DNA of 64,000 nt, taken from assembly GCA_030613055.1 (NCBI GenBank), contig JAUWMR010000011.1:1-64000 (forward strand). The letters are read 5' to 3'. The notes below the pieces were generated by a model, which saw only the letters and a program-made list of their open reading frames with translations, did not search any database and was not told the origin of the DNA. Below are positions 36,128-45,652 of the stretch, one piece after another (position 1 is the stretch's first letter; the number at the start of each line of letters is the position of its first letter). The stretch is from Desulfobacteraceae bacterium (lineage in GTDB: Bacteria > Desulfobacterota > DSM-4660 > Desulfatiglandales > Desulfatiglandaceae). A program made the translations under genes and the position numbers.

Positions 36128-36209
36128 GCCAGGAAGCAATAGAGTACGTTTTTGATCTGTCAGGAAATTATCCCATAATACTGACATCCTCTTAAGAAAT
36201 TAAAGAACT

Positions 36210-37958
36210 ATGACCAAGGAAACCCGCATACATCGTGTTTATCTGCTCTATGTACTGGTAGCGGCCCTTGGAGTATTTGTTTTTGCTCACCGGGAGGCGA
36301 TCAAGTCTCCATATGTCATCAATGATGACGTTCGCCAGCAGATCTACTGGATGAATCAATGGCAAGATAACGAACTATACCAGGACGATATTCTAACTCA
36401 ATACGCCAGAAATTATGTCCCCTGGGGCGTGCAGGCTATCTATTGGGCTGCTTCTCACGTAATTGATCCTGTCCAGTTCACAAAGGTCCTTGCGGGCCTT
36501 CTCTTCGTAGTTACCGCAGTATTTTTTTTCGGATTGGGCCTTGAATTCCGGGATGATCTCACGGCAATTCTGATCGTATGCGTCTTTTTTTTATTTGGTC
36601 ATTTTCTTTGGAGGATTTCCGGAGGACTGGCCCGGGGCTTTGCTTATCCACTTCTGGTGGGATATCTCTTTTTCTTAGCACGGAATAATTTGTTGGGCGC
36701 GAGTGTGATGATGCTGTTGCAATCTCTGTTCATTCCATACATTTTTCTGCTCTGCATGGTCACCCATGTAATCTTTATATTCCATAATAAGGGAAGAACT
36801 TTCCTGAATTGGATGAAGGGAAATCGCCTTTCCGGAGCCTTTCAGGGACCGGAAAATGCTGTGACAAATGAACCCGAAGTAACACCGACCAGACCTCTAA
36901 TTATGCTCCTGACGACTATTCCGGCAGGTGTTGGTCTTTTCATGATGGCTTTAAGATATGTCATTTTCAAATCTCCCGTTTTTGGGGAATTGGTCACGAG
37001 GGCGGAAATGGCCGGCAAGATTGAATACACGACTGCCGGCCGTTTTGAGATTATGCCTGCCCCATCGTTTTTTAGCGGCCTTATACGTCTCTGGGAGATC
37101 AATTTGCCTTTTAGGGAGTGGGGCCCCGTAGCCGGATGTATCAGCGCTGTTATTCTGGTCGTTGCAGTTGTTTATGCTTGTACCAAATATAAGGAATCAC
37201 TTCCTCTGAAGAGCTTTCGTGTTTTCGCCTATCTTCTTGCGGCCTCGGTTTTGGTTTATATATTGTCGCAGGTTTTCCTGATGAAGCTGTTCGTTCCCTG
37301 GCGATACATGGAGTTTTCCCTTAACATCTTCTTTTGTGTGGCAACGGCCATATGCATCAGGATAGCTATAGAGGGATTAGGATTGAGACGAATAGCATTC
37401 CCCCTTCTGACTACACTATTGGTATTGTTGGGCGCTTTGCGGCTAAACAATGTAGGGATATATGATTACTCGGACCATGCCCCTCTTTACAGGTTCCTTG
37501 AAACAACGCCAAAGAACACCCTGATTTCAGGGCATCCAGATATCATGGACAACGTGCTTACCTTTTCGCACAGAAGAGCCTTCATCACTTATGAACTTTC
37601 CCACACCTGGGTCAAACCATACTGGGCCGTGATCAAGGCGAGGACATTTGACTTGTTTCGCGCGTACTATTCCGAGGATCCTGAGGAAGTCCGCGAATTT
37701 TGTCGCAGGAACGGTATTAGCTATCTGGTGGTAAGCGAAGAGGATTTCAAACGCGAGCGTTTAATGGAAGGCGAAATCTATTTCGAACCGTTCGGCAGCC
37801 ATATCCGGGATTATGTCGGATCGAGGTCCCGTTTCGCTGTCCTGGACATGCAGGTATTTCCGCCGGTTTATCACAAGGATGGTATCCGCGTGCTAAAGTT
37901 CAGGAGTCTCCTCCCATCAGGCGAAAAGATAGGGAATTCAGCCCACCCCAGCTTGTGA
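36210..37958 (+). CDS. Multi-pass membrane protein, GT-C-like
   Basis: 582 residues with about ten or more membrane helices. An acidic pair near the first helix ([12 protein letters not shown]) corresponds to the catalytic Asp loop seen in GT-C glycosyltransferases, and a soluble C-terminal domain follows ([10 protein letters not shown]...). It would take sugar from a polyprenyl-phosphate donor. No specific family is recognised with certainty. The last 88 bp overlap the convergent glycosyltransferase gene on the other strand. Confidence 0.72.
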   Translation: MTKETRIHRVYLLYVLVAALGVFVFAHREAIKSPYVINDDVRQQIYWMNQWQDNELYQDDILTQYARNYVPWGVQAIYWAASHVIDPVQFTKVLAGLLFVVTAVFFFGLGLEFRDDLTAILIVCVFFLFGHFLWRISGGLARGFAYPLLVGYLFFLARNNLLGASVMMLLQSLFIPYIFLLCMVTHVIFIFHNKGRTFLNWMKGNRLSGAFQGPENAVTNEPEVTPTRPLIMLLTTIPAGVGLFMMALRYVIFKSPVFGELVTRAEMAGKIEYTTAGRFEIMPAPSFFSGLIRLWEINLPFREWGPVAGCISAVILVVAVVYACTKYKESLPLKSFRVFAYLLAASVLVYILSQVFLMKLFVPWRYMEFSLNIFFCVATAICIRIAIEGLGLRRIAFPLLTTLLVLLGALRLNNVGIYDYSDHAPLYRFLETTPKNTLISGHPDIMDNVLTFSHRRAFITYELSHTWVKPYWAVIKARTFDLFRAYYSEDPEEVREFCRRNGISYLVVSEEDFKRERLMEGEIYFEPFGSHIRDYVGSRSRFAVLDMQVFPPVYHKDGIRVLKFRSLLPSGEKIGNSAHPSL

Positions 37959-38656
37959 AGAACAAATTTGACAGAGGTAAGCAGAACCCCTATGCCGTAT
38001 TTCACGCTCCTTGGGAAGTTGATTGATGAGGCTTCAGGGAAATAACGGGTAGGACAGGAGACTTCTCCCACGGAAAAGCCAAAGTATATGGCCTGTGCAA
38101 GCATTTCATTGTCAAATAGAAAATCGTTAGAGTTCTCCATCAAGGGTAAAGTCTCCAGAACGCGGCGGGAGAAGGCCCGGAATCCGGTGTGATACTCGGA
38201 TAGTTTGGTGCGCAGAAGCAGATTCTGGATAAAGGTAAGCAGACGGTTAGCCAAGTATTTATACAAGGGCATACCCCCGCGGTGCATCCTGTTGCCAAGG
38301 ATACGGGAGCCTATGGCTATATCATATTCTCCACTAGCCACAAGGCTGACCAGTGCAGGGATTATTTTGGGAGAGTATTGATAATCAGGATGAAGCATAA
38401 CCACGATGTCTGCGCCCATCTTGAGCGACTCCGTGTAGCAGGACTTCTGGTTTGCACCATAGCCCAGGTTGTGCTTATGCTGAAAACAGCGGACACCCAA
38501 ACGGCGGGCGATCTCCAGGGTCTCGTCATGGCTTGCGTCATCCACCAGTAGTACATCATCCACAACTTCCGATGGGATGTTGTAGTAGGTCTGTTCAAGG
38601 GTTTGTGCGGCGTTATATGCCGGCATGACGACCATCACTTTTTTTCCGTCGAGCAT
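37871..38656 (-). CDS. GT2, DPM1/DPG-synthase-like glycosyltransferase
   Basis: Start taken at ATG 38656 (complement), with AGGAGGGAG 6 bp upstream; the longer frame runs back into the MITE at 38683. 261 residues: [53 protein letters not shown]. Typical polyprenyl-phosphate glucose/mannose synthase, with a late hydrophobic stretch. Runs opposite to its neighbours and ends inside the 3' end of the GT-C-like gene. Confidence 0.85.
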   Translation of the reverse strand: MLDGKKVMVVMPAYNAAQTLEQTYYNIPSEVVDDVLLVDDASHDETLEIARRLGVRCFQHKHNLGYGANQKSCYTESLKMGADIVVMLHPDYQYSPKIIPALVSLVASGEYDIAIGSRILGNRMHRGGMPLYKYLANRLLTFIQNLLLRTKLSEYHTGFRAFSRRVLETLPLMENSNDFLFDNEMLAQAIYFGFSVGEVSCPTRYFPEASSINFPRSVKYGIGVLLTSVKFVLHKLGWAEFPIFSPDGRRLLNFSTRIPSL

Positions 38657-38682
38657 GTATTCTCCCTCCTGACCAGCATCCC

Positions 38683-38808
38683 GAGACCTTTGCAAAACGC
38701 CGCCTTTCGCCCAATTTCGGCGTCAGGTTTAAATTTTCGCATCTCACGCTTAAAGTCCGGGATCTTCGACTTGAACTTGAACTAAATTGAGCATTTTTCA
38801 AAGGTCTC
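38683..38808. mobile_element. MITE-like element, copy B
   Basis: 126 bp with inverted ends GAGACCTTTGCAAAA (38683-38697) and TTTTTCAAAGGTCTC (38794-38808), one mismatch. Inside: GGCGTCAGG and TTGAACTTGAACTAAAT. Same family as 10615-10756. It sits 26 bp upstream of the GT2 start on the minus strand. No transposase; presumed mobilised in trans, or dead. Confidence 0.72.
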
Positions 38809-38962
38809 ATCACTTCTCAGTCGTGTTGCGGATATTCCGGTTTCTTATAGCCTCAAAACCTCAGAATTTCAAGGGATAATCACCTTCCTTTTTAAGCTTC
38901 TTTTGCCATCTTACAGGGAAATAACTCATAACTATTTTTGGATTGCTTTAATATGTCATCCC

Positions 38963-38991
38963 TTGACAATATCCAGAGTATGTTTTAATTA
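38963..38991 (+). promoter_or_regulatory. Candidate sigma-70 promoter
   Basis: TTGACA (38963-38968), a 17-bp spacer, then TAATTA (38986-38991), 30 bp before ATG 39022 of the GT-C-like gene. The -35 is perfect and the -10 is weak. Prediction by eye only. Confidence 0.35.
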
Positions 38992-39021
38992 GCTGCTTGA
39001 TAAAAAGGCAGAGCTACTAAC

Positions 39022-40782
39022 ATGATCATTCCTATCACTTCAACATCTCTCCAGCCTCAGTCTTGCACGAAATTTCCAGGAAAATGCTTTTATGACCTGA
39101 TACGCTCTCTGTTGCTCCCCATAGGGATTCTCATGTTTGCATGGGGTCTAATTGTTCTTTTCGTGGATCCTATGGGTGAATTCATGGTCAATGATGACTG
39201 GAGTTTCTTCAAGACACTTGAGACCCTAAAAGAGGAAGGCAGGATGATTGCCACCGGATGGGGTCCTGTCGGTAAGCCCGGGGGCCCCTCCCTTATCACC
39301 CACCTTTTTTGGGGACTTGCATTTACAAAAATATTTGGGTTTTCGCTAACTACATTGAGAATATCCGTTCTAATAATGGGGATTGTAGGATCATTAGGTC
39401 TGTTGATACTTCTTCGGCATACTGGTGCCTCCCGGTGGCTGGCACTATTGGGGGCCCTGGCTGTAGTTTTCAACCCTCTGTTCCTGTCTCAATGCTTTAC
39501 TTTTATGACCGACATCACATTTGCAACCATTACGATCTTTTCGGTGCTACTTCTCCACCTTGGGGTGGAGAGGTCCCGATTACTATTGATAATCATTGGA
39601 CTATTGCTCGCTCTTGCATCGATTCTTACCAGACAGATTGGGATCGTCATTCCTCTCGGATTTATGGCCGCCTGTCTGGCACATTCCAGGGGCCGAGAGC
39701 TTGGAAGGGCAAAAATGGTTCTGCTATCCGTAGGGATTACATTCATTCCTTGGGCTATGTATGAATTTTATCTTTACATTTCGGGAAGCACACCTGTTAG
39801 CCAGCATCAGGTGGTTCACAATATCCTCTCTTATCCTCTCTCAAAGGGTTTTTTAGGATACGTGAGCTTCCTGTTCAGCCAACTGCTTATAGCCCTTGCT
39901 TACACCTGTTTTTTAGTTTCGCCTGTCCTTGCCGTGAGATATTGGCATTTCTGGCAAAGGAAGGATTTCAGGTATTTATTTGTCGCTTTAACCGCAGCCT
40001 TCTTGTTAGTTGAAACTGTTATTATCACAGATTCTTTGGATCTGCCAATGCGCTTCTATCGCAATATTATATATAATTTTGGTATAGGCCCGATCCTTTT
40101 AAAAGACATATATATTTTGGGAATCCAGCGAACCGCGACCATCCCAAAACCCTTGTATTATCTCCTGATTTATTGGGCGGCATTAGCGGTAGTGGCAGTC
40201 ATCGGTCTTGGCATTTCCTCGCTGAGACGTTTACTGAGCGGTGATTACGAAGCCGGTTCAAGACCCATAAGCTTTATTGCGTCTTTTTCCCTATTAGCGG
40301 CCCTGGCCTATTTAGGCATCATTTTGCTCACCGGATTCCACGACCGATACCTTATCCCGGTCTGTATCCTTTTCATTATTTGGCTTATCACTGATATGCC
40401 TTCCGCAGACGCTTCTTTTTCGCTGTGGAAATCCATTCCCGCCCTGGTTCCGCTGCTTTTAATTGCCGTTACGAGCGTACCTTGTCTGAGTGACTTCATG
40501 GAGACAAAAAGGAGCCTTCAGAAAGCCCACGATTACCTTGTGAGCGACCTGAAAGTGGATCCCTGCCATATTGACGGGGGCTTTGAGTTTAACGGCTATC
40601 ATTGTCACCGGAAAGACTTCAAACCCCGGAAGGACTTAAGCTGGTGGTGGGTTACAAGGGAGGATTATCTTATTACCCTTGGCCCGCTTCGAGGATACAG
40701 TATCATCAAGACTTTTCCCTTTAAAAGATATATTGGTCCGGACGGTGCCATACATATTTTACAACCTGGTGAAAAATCGTAA
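39022..40782 (+). CDS. Multi-pass membrane GT-C (PMT/GT39-like) glycosyltransferase
   Basis: 586 residues, about eleven membrane helices. The first periplasmic loop carries MVNDDWSFFKTLETL, an acidic pair in the catalytic position of PMT/ArnT-like enzymes, followed by GPSLITHLFWG. Predicted to transfer a sugar from a polyprenyl-phosphate donor such as that made by the DPM1-like enzymes nearby. Acceptor unknown. ATG 39022 is preceded by AGAGCTACTAAC, a poor ribosome-binding site. Confidence 0.78.
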   Translation: MIIPITSTSLQPQSCTKFPGKCFYDLIRSLLLPIGILMFAWGLIVLFVDPMGEFMVNDDWSFFKTLETLKEEGRMIATGWGPVGKPGGPSLITHLFWGLAFTKIFGFSLTTLRISVLIMGIVGSLGLLILLRHTGASRWLALLGALAVVFNPLFLSQCFTFMTDITFATITIFSVLLLHLGVERSRLLLIIIGLLLALASILTRQIGIVIPLGFMAACLAHSRGRELGRAKMVLLSVGITFIPWAMYEFYLYISGSTPVSQHQVVHNILSYPLSKGFLGYVSFLFSQLLIALAYTCFLVSPVLAVRYWHFWQRKDFRYLFVALTAAFLLVETVIITDSLDLPMRFYRNIIYNFGIGPILLKDIYILGIQRTATIPKPLYYLLIYWAALAVVAVIGLGISSLRRLLSGDYEAGSRPISFIASFSLLAALAYLGIILLTGFHDRYLIPVCILFIIWLITDMPSADASFSLWKSIPALVPLLLIAVTSVPCLSDFMETKRSLQKAHDYLVSDLKVDPCHIDGGFEFNGYHCHRKDFKPRKDLSWWWVTREDYLITLGPLRGYSIIKTFPFKRYIGPDGAIHILQPGEKS

Positions 40783-40840
40783 ATCCATAACGGACGCGTT
40801 CGGAATATCTTTTGACGGTCTCGTAAAAAGCCAAAATCAT

Positions 40841-40889
40841 GTCACTCCCGCGAAGAGCTTGCCCCAGAGAAGGGAGGGGCGGGAGTCCA
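40841..40889. repeat. 49-bp dispersed repeat, copy 1
   Basis: Starts GTCACTCCCGCGAAGAGCTT and ends GGCGGGAGTCCA; matches 51135-51183 at 45 of 49 positions in the same orientation. Its ends are partly inverted (CTCCCGC / GCGGGAG). Preceded by GACGGTCTCGTAAAAAG, another REP-like word. Confidence 0.7.
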
Positions 40890-40962
40890 CAAGTGCTTGA
40901 TTTTCCTGGTTTCCCGCTGTAGTTTATACCTCACTTGATGCGGGGCCGGGATGACAATAAAT

Positions 40963-41048
40963 TAGCGCATGGCTTCAGCCATGCCTGACAGATGTAGCGC
41001 ATGGCTTCAGCCATGCCATGGACTAAGCAGGGCTAAAGCCCTGCGCTA
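40963..41048. repeat. Three tandem REP-like palindromes
   Basis: TAGCGCATGGCTTCAGCCAT plus GCC occurs twice (40963-40985, 40995-41017), each a hairpin GCATGGCT-TC-AGCCATGC. A third, reversed unit GCAGGGCTAAAGCCCTGC followed by GCTA ends at 41048. Outer TAGCGC/GCGCTA ends face each other. May act as terminator for the gene at 39022. The 427-bp interval to 41210 holds no other feature. Confidence 0.7.
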
Positions 41049-41209
41049 CGCAGAGTTCATGCTTATGTAATAATTATTAAATTGATGCGGGGCGGGTATC
41101 CAGGCGCTAAAATGACTGTTTACAAGTACATCAATTTTTTGGCAAAAAATGAAGGGATAGATGGCCCGATTTTACCGGCTAAGGTAAACAGATAAATGAG
41201 GACACTATT

Positions 41210-42421
41210 ATGAAAAGGAGCTGTATAGGGGTAGAAGTTATTTTAAAACACTTCCTGAGATTTCTTCCCTATCCGTGGATTGGCGTTAAACTGGCAAAAT
41301 TAGAGATTGAGAAGCAGTTCTTCAACCTGGTTTACCCAAATGATAACGCCGGTCGGGCTCGGAAAATACGTCAGGCAAGCTTTCGTATCACTGACCTCTG
41401 CAACCTTCGGTGCCGCACGTGCGGGCAGTGGGGAGAAAAGGGTTTCCTGCACGGCAAGGATTTGAAGGAATTAAAGAGAGAGGAAGTGTCTCCCGGCCGC
41501 TATCAAGAGATATTTGTTGATATGGTCCGCAATGGCCACCGACCCCTCATTTATTTTTGGGGCGGCGAACCCATGCTCTATGACGGAATCCTCGATTTGA
41601 TAGAAGGGGCGGCGGATTTGCGCCTCCCCCCTGCCATAGCCACCAATGGGACTCACATAGCAGGGGCCGCAGACCGCCTTGTCAAGGCTCCCCTGTACCT
41701 GCTCCAGATCTCTATTGACGGTCATTGTGCTGAAATACATAACAACCTTCGGCCCGCAATAGGAGGGGCCGACAATTTCAAAGAGATAAATTCTGCCCTG
41801 GAAGCCGTAACCTATGCCAGAAAAGCCCAAAAGAAAAATCTCCCTTTAATCGCCTCCCTCACCGTGATTTCCAGGGACAACTTCCGGCACCTGGAAGATA
41901 TCTATGAAACCTTTTGTCACAAGGTGGACCTGTTTGTCTTTTACCTGTCCTGGTGGATCGATGAGGAGGGGGCCCGTTCCCATGAAAAAGATTTTTACCG
42001 GCGATTCGGTTTCTTGCCTACCAAACACAGGGGTTGGGTGGGCGACTGGCAGCCAGATGATTACCAGGTACTGGCTCGTCAATTGAAAAGCCTGCTTGCC
42101 CGTTCACGCCGCCTGAATTCCCCTCCGGTCACCATCATCCCCAATATCACGGGAGCGGAGAATCTAAAGGCCTATTATACGGATCACGGGTCCACGTTTG
42201 GCTTTGACCAGTGTGTTTCCATCTACCAGGCGGTGGAGGTCAACAGCAATGGCGATGTTTCTCCATGCCGGGACTATCATGACTATGTGGTGGGAAACAT
42301 CAAGAATGCCACCATCACCGAATTATGGAATTCAGTTGCCTACAGGGATTTCAGGCAGAGCCTGAAAACCGAGGGGTTAATGCCTGTCTGCTCACGCTGC
42401 TGCGGATTAATGGGTTATTGA
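41210..42421 (+). CDS. Radical SAM protein with SPASM-like C-terminus
   Basis: 403 residues. Cluster motif C64-x3-C68-x2-C71 in DLCNLRCRTCGQW; GGEPMLYDGILDLI and ISIDGHCAEIHNN follow. C-terminal CVSIYQAVEVNSNGDVSPCRDY, VVGNIKNATITELWN and CSRCCGLMGY give auxiliary-cluster cysteines. SPASM enzymes modify peptides or small molecules. The N-terminal RFLPYPWIGVKLAKLEIEK looks amphipathic and may contact membrane. Substrate unknown. It opens the strand run that continues into the sphingolipid genes, after a 250-bp spacer, so a linked role is possible but not shown. Confidence 0.85.
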   Translation: MKRSCIGVEVILKHFLRFLPYPWIGVKLAKLEIEKQFFNLVYPNDNAGRARKIRQASFRITDLCNLRCRTCGQWGEKGFLHGKDLKELKREEVSPGRYQEIFVDMVRNGHRPLIYFWGGEPMLYDGILDLIEGAADLRLPPAIATNGTHIAGAADRLVKAPLYLLQISIDGHCAEIHNNLRPAIGGADNFKEINSALEAVTYARKAQKKNLPLIASLTVISRDNFRHLEDIYETFCHKVDLFVFYLSWWIDEEGARSHEKDFYRRFGFLPTKHRGWVGDWQPDDYQVLARQLKSLLARSRRLNSPPVTIIPNITGAENLKAYYTDHGSTFGFDQCVSIYQAVEVNSNGDVSPCRDYHDYVVGNIKNATITELWNSVAYRDFRQSLKTEGLMPVCSRCCGLMGY

Positions 42422-42671
42422 GAGCGATATGGAAAGAAGAGAAATTAGATAGCATTTTGGTACATGAGATGTAAGCGTTTAGCGTTCAACAATCGGCACC
42501 CAGCAAATTTTGTGACGCATGAGCGTGCAGTTTTAATCAAAGCGCTGATTAAATAGTTGAAAAGAAGAGGTAAAAAGGATAAATAAAAACATCGTAACTA
42601 CACAGGTTCAACGGTTTAATGGTCGTTTGCCGAACAATTACGAGATTCCTATGACATAGGTAAGGTTAGTA

Positions 42672-43865
42672 ATGAGAAACAACAGCATTTTCAAAAAAAT
42701 TGACAGCTATACGATTTCTTTTCAAGGTAAAAAAGTGGGGCTCTACCCGTATTTCAGAGAGATTACCTCTGAGCAGGATACGGAAGTGATCCTTAAGGGA
42801 AATAAAAAAGTATTAATGCTTGGCTCCAATAGTTACCTGGGTCTTACAAACCATCCGGAAGTCAAAGAAGCCGCAACAGAAGCCATAAAAAAGTATGGTA
42901 CAGGGTGTGCGGGATCAAGATTCCTTAACGGCACGCTCGATATCCACGAAGAACTTGAACGGGAACTTGCCCATTGGGTTGGAAAAGAGGCGGCACTTCT
43001 TTTCAGCACCGGCTTTCAGGTTATTCAGGGCATCATTGCCACTGTCCTGGACAGACACGACCATATCGTAATGGATAGTTACAATCATGCGAGTATAGTT
43101 GATGCCGCAAAACTCTCTATGGCCGGAATTAACAGATACCCGCATAACGACATGGAAAAACTCGAAAAAATTCTTTTACGTATTCCAGGGGACAAGGCAA
43201 AGTTTATAGTTGTTGACGGTATCTTTAGTATGGAGGGCGATATCGTTAAACTTCCTGAACTGGTAGCACTCGCAGAAAAATATGATGCCGCGGTTATGAT
43301 AGATGACGCGCATGCCATAGGGGTCCTTGGAAAAGATGGCAGCGGAACCGCGTCCCATTTCGGACTTACCAATAAAGTTGACTTCATCATGGGCACCTTC
43401 AGTAAATCACTGGCTTCAATCGGTGGCTTTGTTGCTGCTGACAAACAGTCGATAGAATTTCTAAAACATCATTCCAGGGCTCTTATATTCAGCGCGAGTA
43501 TGCCTCCCGCGTCTGCCGCTTCGGTTCTTAAAGCGCTTGAAATTATAAAACGGGAACCCGAGCGCATTGAAAGACTCTGGAAAAATACAGAAATGATGCG
43601 CGAGGGGTTGAATTCATTGGGATTTGATACGGGACTTTCAGAAACACCGATTATTCCGATTCATATCGGCGACATCATTGTCCTGTTAAAAATGTGTAAG
43701 CGGCTTGAAGAAGAGCATATTTTTGTTAACCCTGTTATTCCTCCTGCAGTCCGGCCAAATGATTGCCTTTTAAGAATCAGCCTTATGGCGACTCACACAG
43801 AATCACAGATAAACTTTGCATTAGAAAAATTAAAGGCTATTGGGAAAGAACTGAAAGTAGTCTAA
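42672..43865 (+). CDS. spt: Alpha-oxoamine synthase, probable serine palmitoyltransferase
   Basis: 397 residues, PLP fold type I. Seen: LGSNSYLGLTNHPEV, YGTGCAGSRFLNGTLDIHEELE, MDSYNHASIVDA, IDDAHAIGVLG and the PLP lysine K245 in TFSKSLASIGG. The family includes BioF, KBL and SPT; the adjacent ketosynthase, ACP, CerR-like reductase and ceramide-synthase-like acyltransferase favour SPT, which condenses serine with an acyl thioester to 3-ketosphinganine. An acyl-ACP rather than acyl-CoA substrate is suggested by the ACP gene. The next gene begins 12 bp after the stop. Confidence 0.85.
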   Translation: MRNNSIFKKIDSYTISFQGKKVGLYPYFREITSEQDTEVILKGNKKVLMLGSNSYLGLTNHPEVKEAATEAIKKYGTGCAGSRFLNGTLDIHEELERELAHWVGKEAALLFSTGFQVIQGIIATVLDRHDHIVMDSYNHASIVDAAKLSMAGINRYPHNDMEKLEKILLRIPGDKAKFIVVDGIFSMEGDIVKLPELVALAEKYDAAVMIDDAHAIGVLGKDGSGTASHFGLTNKVDFIMGTFSKSLASIGGFVAADKQSIEFLKHHSRALIFSASMPPASAASVLKALEIIKREPERIERLWKNTEMMREGLNSLGFDTGLSETPIIPIHIGDIIVLLKMCKRLEEEHIFVNPVIPPAVRPNDCLLRISLMATHTESQINFALEKLKAIGKELKVV

Positions 43866-43876
43866 GGAAATCAACA

Positions 43877-45118
43877 ATGACAAAGCGCAGGGTAGTCGTC
43901 ACAGGATTAGGGGTAGTTGCTGCTAATGGAATAGGGACAAATGAATTCTGGGAAGCAACTATCAATGGGAAGTCAGGAGTAGATAGAATAACTTTTTTTG
44001 ATGTTTCCAAATTTAAAACCAAGTTCGCGGCTGAAGTAAAGGATTTTGATCCTCAAGCGTACATGCCGAAGAAAGTTGCTATGAACGTTGACAGGTTTGT
44101 CCATTTGGGTTTAGCGTCTGCAAAAATGGCAATCGAGGACAGCGGGATTGACCTGGAAAACGAGAACAGAGAACGGATAGGTGTTATTATCGGCTCAGGT
44201 CTTGGCGGAATACTTTTTCACGAACAGCAAATAATGGTGGGGTATGAGAAAGGCGCCCACAGGGGGACCCCTTTATGTGTTCCACGCATTACTCCCAATG
44301 CGGTAGCCGCCCATATTGCTATTCAATATGGCCTTCTGGGGCCAAATTTCGTTATCACTACCGCCTGCGCGGCAGGAAATCATGCCATTGGTGAGGCTTT
44401 CAGGAAGATTCAAAATAAAGAAGCAGATATTGTCATTTCCGGTGGATCAGAGGCACCGCTAACGTTATTTACATTTGGTGCTTTTTATGCCATGAGAGTA
44501 CTTTCAAAAAAAGATGGCCAACCGAAGGAAGTATGCAGGCCATTTGACAAGGAAAGGGATGGTTTTGTTATGGGTGAAGGTTCTGCCATTTTAGTTCTGG
44601 AAGAATTAGGTCGTGCCTTAAAAAGGGGCGCGCATATATATTGTGAAATTGTCGGATATGGACAAACAAGCGGCGCCTACCATATAGCACTTCCTCAACC
44701 TGAAGGAGAAGATTCGGCAAGGGCTATGGTCCTGGCACTCAAGGAAGCGGAATTGAAACCCAGCGACATCGATTATATCAATGCTCACGGAACAAGCACA
44801 ATCGCTAATGATATAGCAGAAACAAAAGCCATTAAATCTGTTTTTTCTAACTATGCATATAATGTACCAATATCTTCTATAAAGTCCATGATAGGGCATG
44901 CTATAGGTGCGGCGGGCGCGATTGAAGCAGTGGCATGTTGCCTAACAATAGAAAAGCGGATAATCCCGCCAACCATAAACTATAAAAATCCTGACCCTGA
45001 ATGTGACTTAGATTATGTCCCTAATGAATCAAGAAAACTAAATGTGGATACTGTTTTGTCCAATTCCTTCGGTTTTGGAAGTACGAACGCCTGTATTTTA
45101 TTTAGAAGGTATTCATAA
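43877..45118 (+). CDS. Beta-ketoacyl-ACP synthase II (FabF-type)
   Basis: Start chosen at ATG 43877 with AAGGAAA upstream; the open frame extends back into spt but the family begins here. 413 residues, as expected for FabF. Catalytic triad visible: Cys164 in TTACAAGNHA, His in INAHGTSTIAND and His in KSMIGHAIGAAG. It elongates acyl-ACP. Placed between spt and a dedicated acpP-like gene, it probably makes the specific acyl-ACP for sphingoid base synthesis rather than serving general fatty acid synthesis. Confidence 0.9.
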   Translation: MTKRRVVVTGLGVVAANGIGTNEFWEATINGKSGVDRITFFDVSKFKTKFAAEVKDFDPQAYMPKKVAMNVDRFVHLGLASAKMAIEDSGIDLENENRERIGVIIGSGLGGILFHEQQIMVGYEKGAHRGTPLCVPRITPNAVAAHIAIQYGLLGPNFVITTACAAGNHAIGEAFRKIQNKEADIVISGGSEAPLTLFTFGAFYAMRVLSKKDGQPKEVCRPFDKERDGFVMGEGSAILVLEELGRALKRGAHIYCEIVGYGQTSGAYHIALPQPEGEDSARAMVLALKEAELKPSDIDYINAHGTSTIANDIAETKAIKSVFSNYAYNVPISSIKSMIGHAIGAAGAIEAVACCLTIEKRIIPPTINYKNPDPECDLDYVPNESRKLNVDTVLSNSFGFGSTNACILFRRYS

Positions 45119-45165
45119 AACCATCCAATACACAAATATTTTAGTAAAAAAAAGGACAATCGAAT

Positions 45166-45423
45166 ATGTCTGTAAGCATAAAAGAGATAGAGAAAAAAGT
45201 AATTGAGATATTAGCCGAGAAATCCTGTATCGATGAAAATAAAATACATCTCAGCTCATCATTAGTCGACGATTTGAATATGGATTCATTGGATGCCGTG
45301 GAAGCGATATTCCAATTCGAGGAACATTACGGTATGGAGATTGATGATGATGATATACGGGAATTCAGAAAAGTTCAGCATATTGTTGATTATATTGAAA
45401 ACAGATTGAGTAAAGGCCTATAA
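45166..45423 (+). CDS. Acyl carrier protein (specialised)
   Basis: 85 residues. Phosphopantetheine site Ser41 in DDLNMDSLDAVEAIF, then FEEHYGMEIDDDDIREFRKVQHIVDYI: a complete four-helix ACP. Ribosome-binding site AAAGGACA before ATG 45166. In Caulobacter-type sphingolipid clusters a dedicated ACP (AcpR) sits beside spt; this gene has the same position. No acyl-ACP synthetase gene is seen nearby, unlike those clusters. Confidence 0.92.
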   Translation: MSVSIKEIEKKVIEILAEKSCIDENKIHLSSSLVDDLNMDSLDAVEAIFQFEEHYGMEIDDDDIREFRKVQHIVDYIENRLSKGL

Positions 45424-45577
45424 AATAAGGATCATCGAGGATTCAAGGGGCCAAGGATTCAAGGCCCGCCCTGTCGCGACGCGGTGATTACTTAAAGTAT
45501 AGTCTAAGCTTCATAATGATGATAGTTTATTGACAATCTAGTAAGGTTGATCGGTCTGGGCCAGGGATTCCAGTGAA

Positions 45578-45622
45578 ATGCTCAAAAACTATAAAGAATT
45601 GATGGTTTGGCAAAAGTCTCAT
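45578..45622 (+). pseudogene. Possible leading fragment of a four-helix-bundle (S23-like) gene
   Basis: The first codons of the frame read MLKNYKELMVWQKS, the characteristic opening of the small 'four helix bundle' proteins found beside or inserted in 23S rRNA and in many genomes. The rest of that protein is missing, and the frame runs straight into the epimerase. Likely a recombination scar. Confidence 0.45.
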
Positions 45623-45652
45623 TTGAGCAACGATCCAGCCTTGAGTAATATA

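Noticed and set aside
42672-43865. Calling the PLP enzyme BioF (biotin synthesis)
   Set aside because: No other bio genes nearby; the ketosynthase, ACP and ceramide-type genes fit SPT better. Not excluded by sequence alone.
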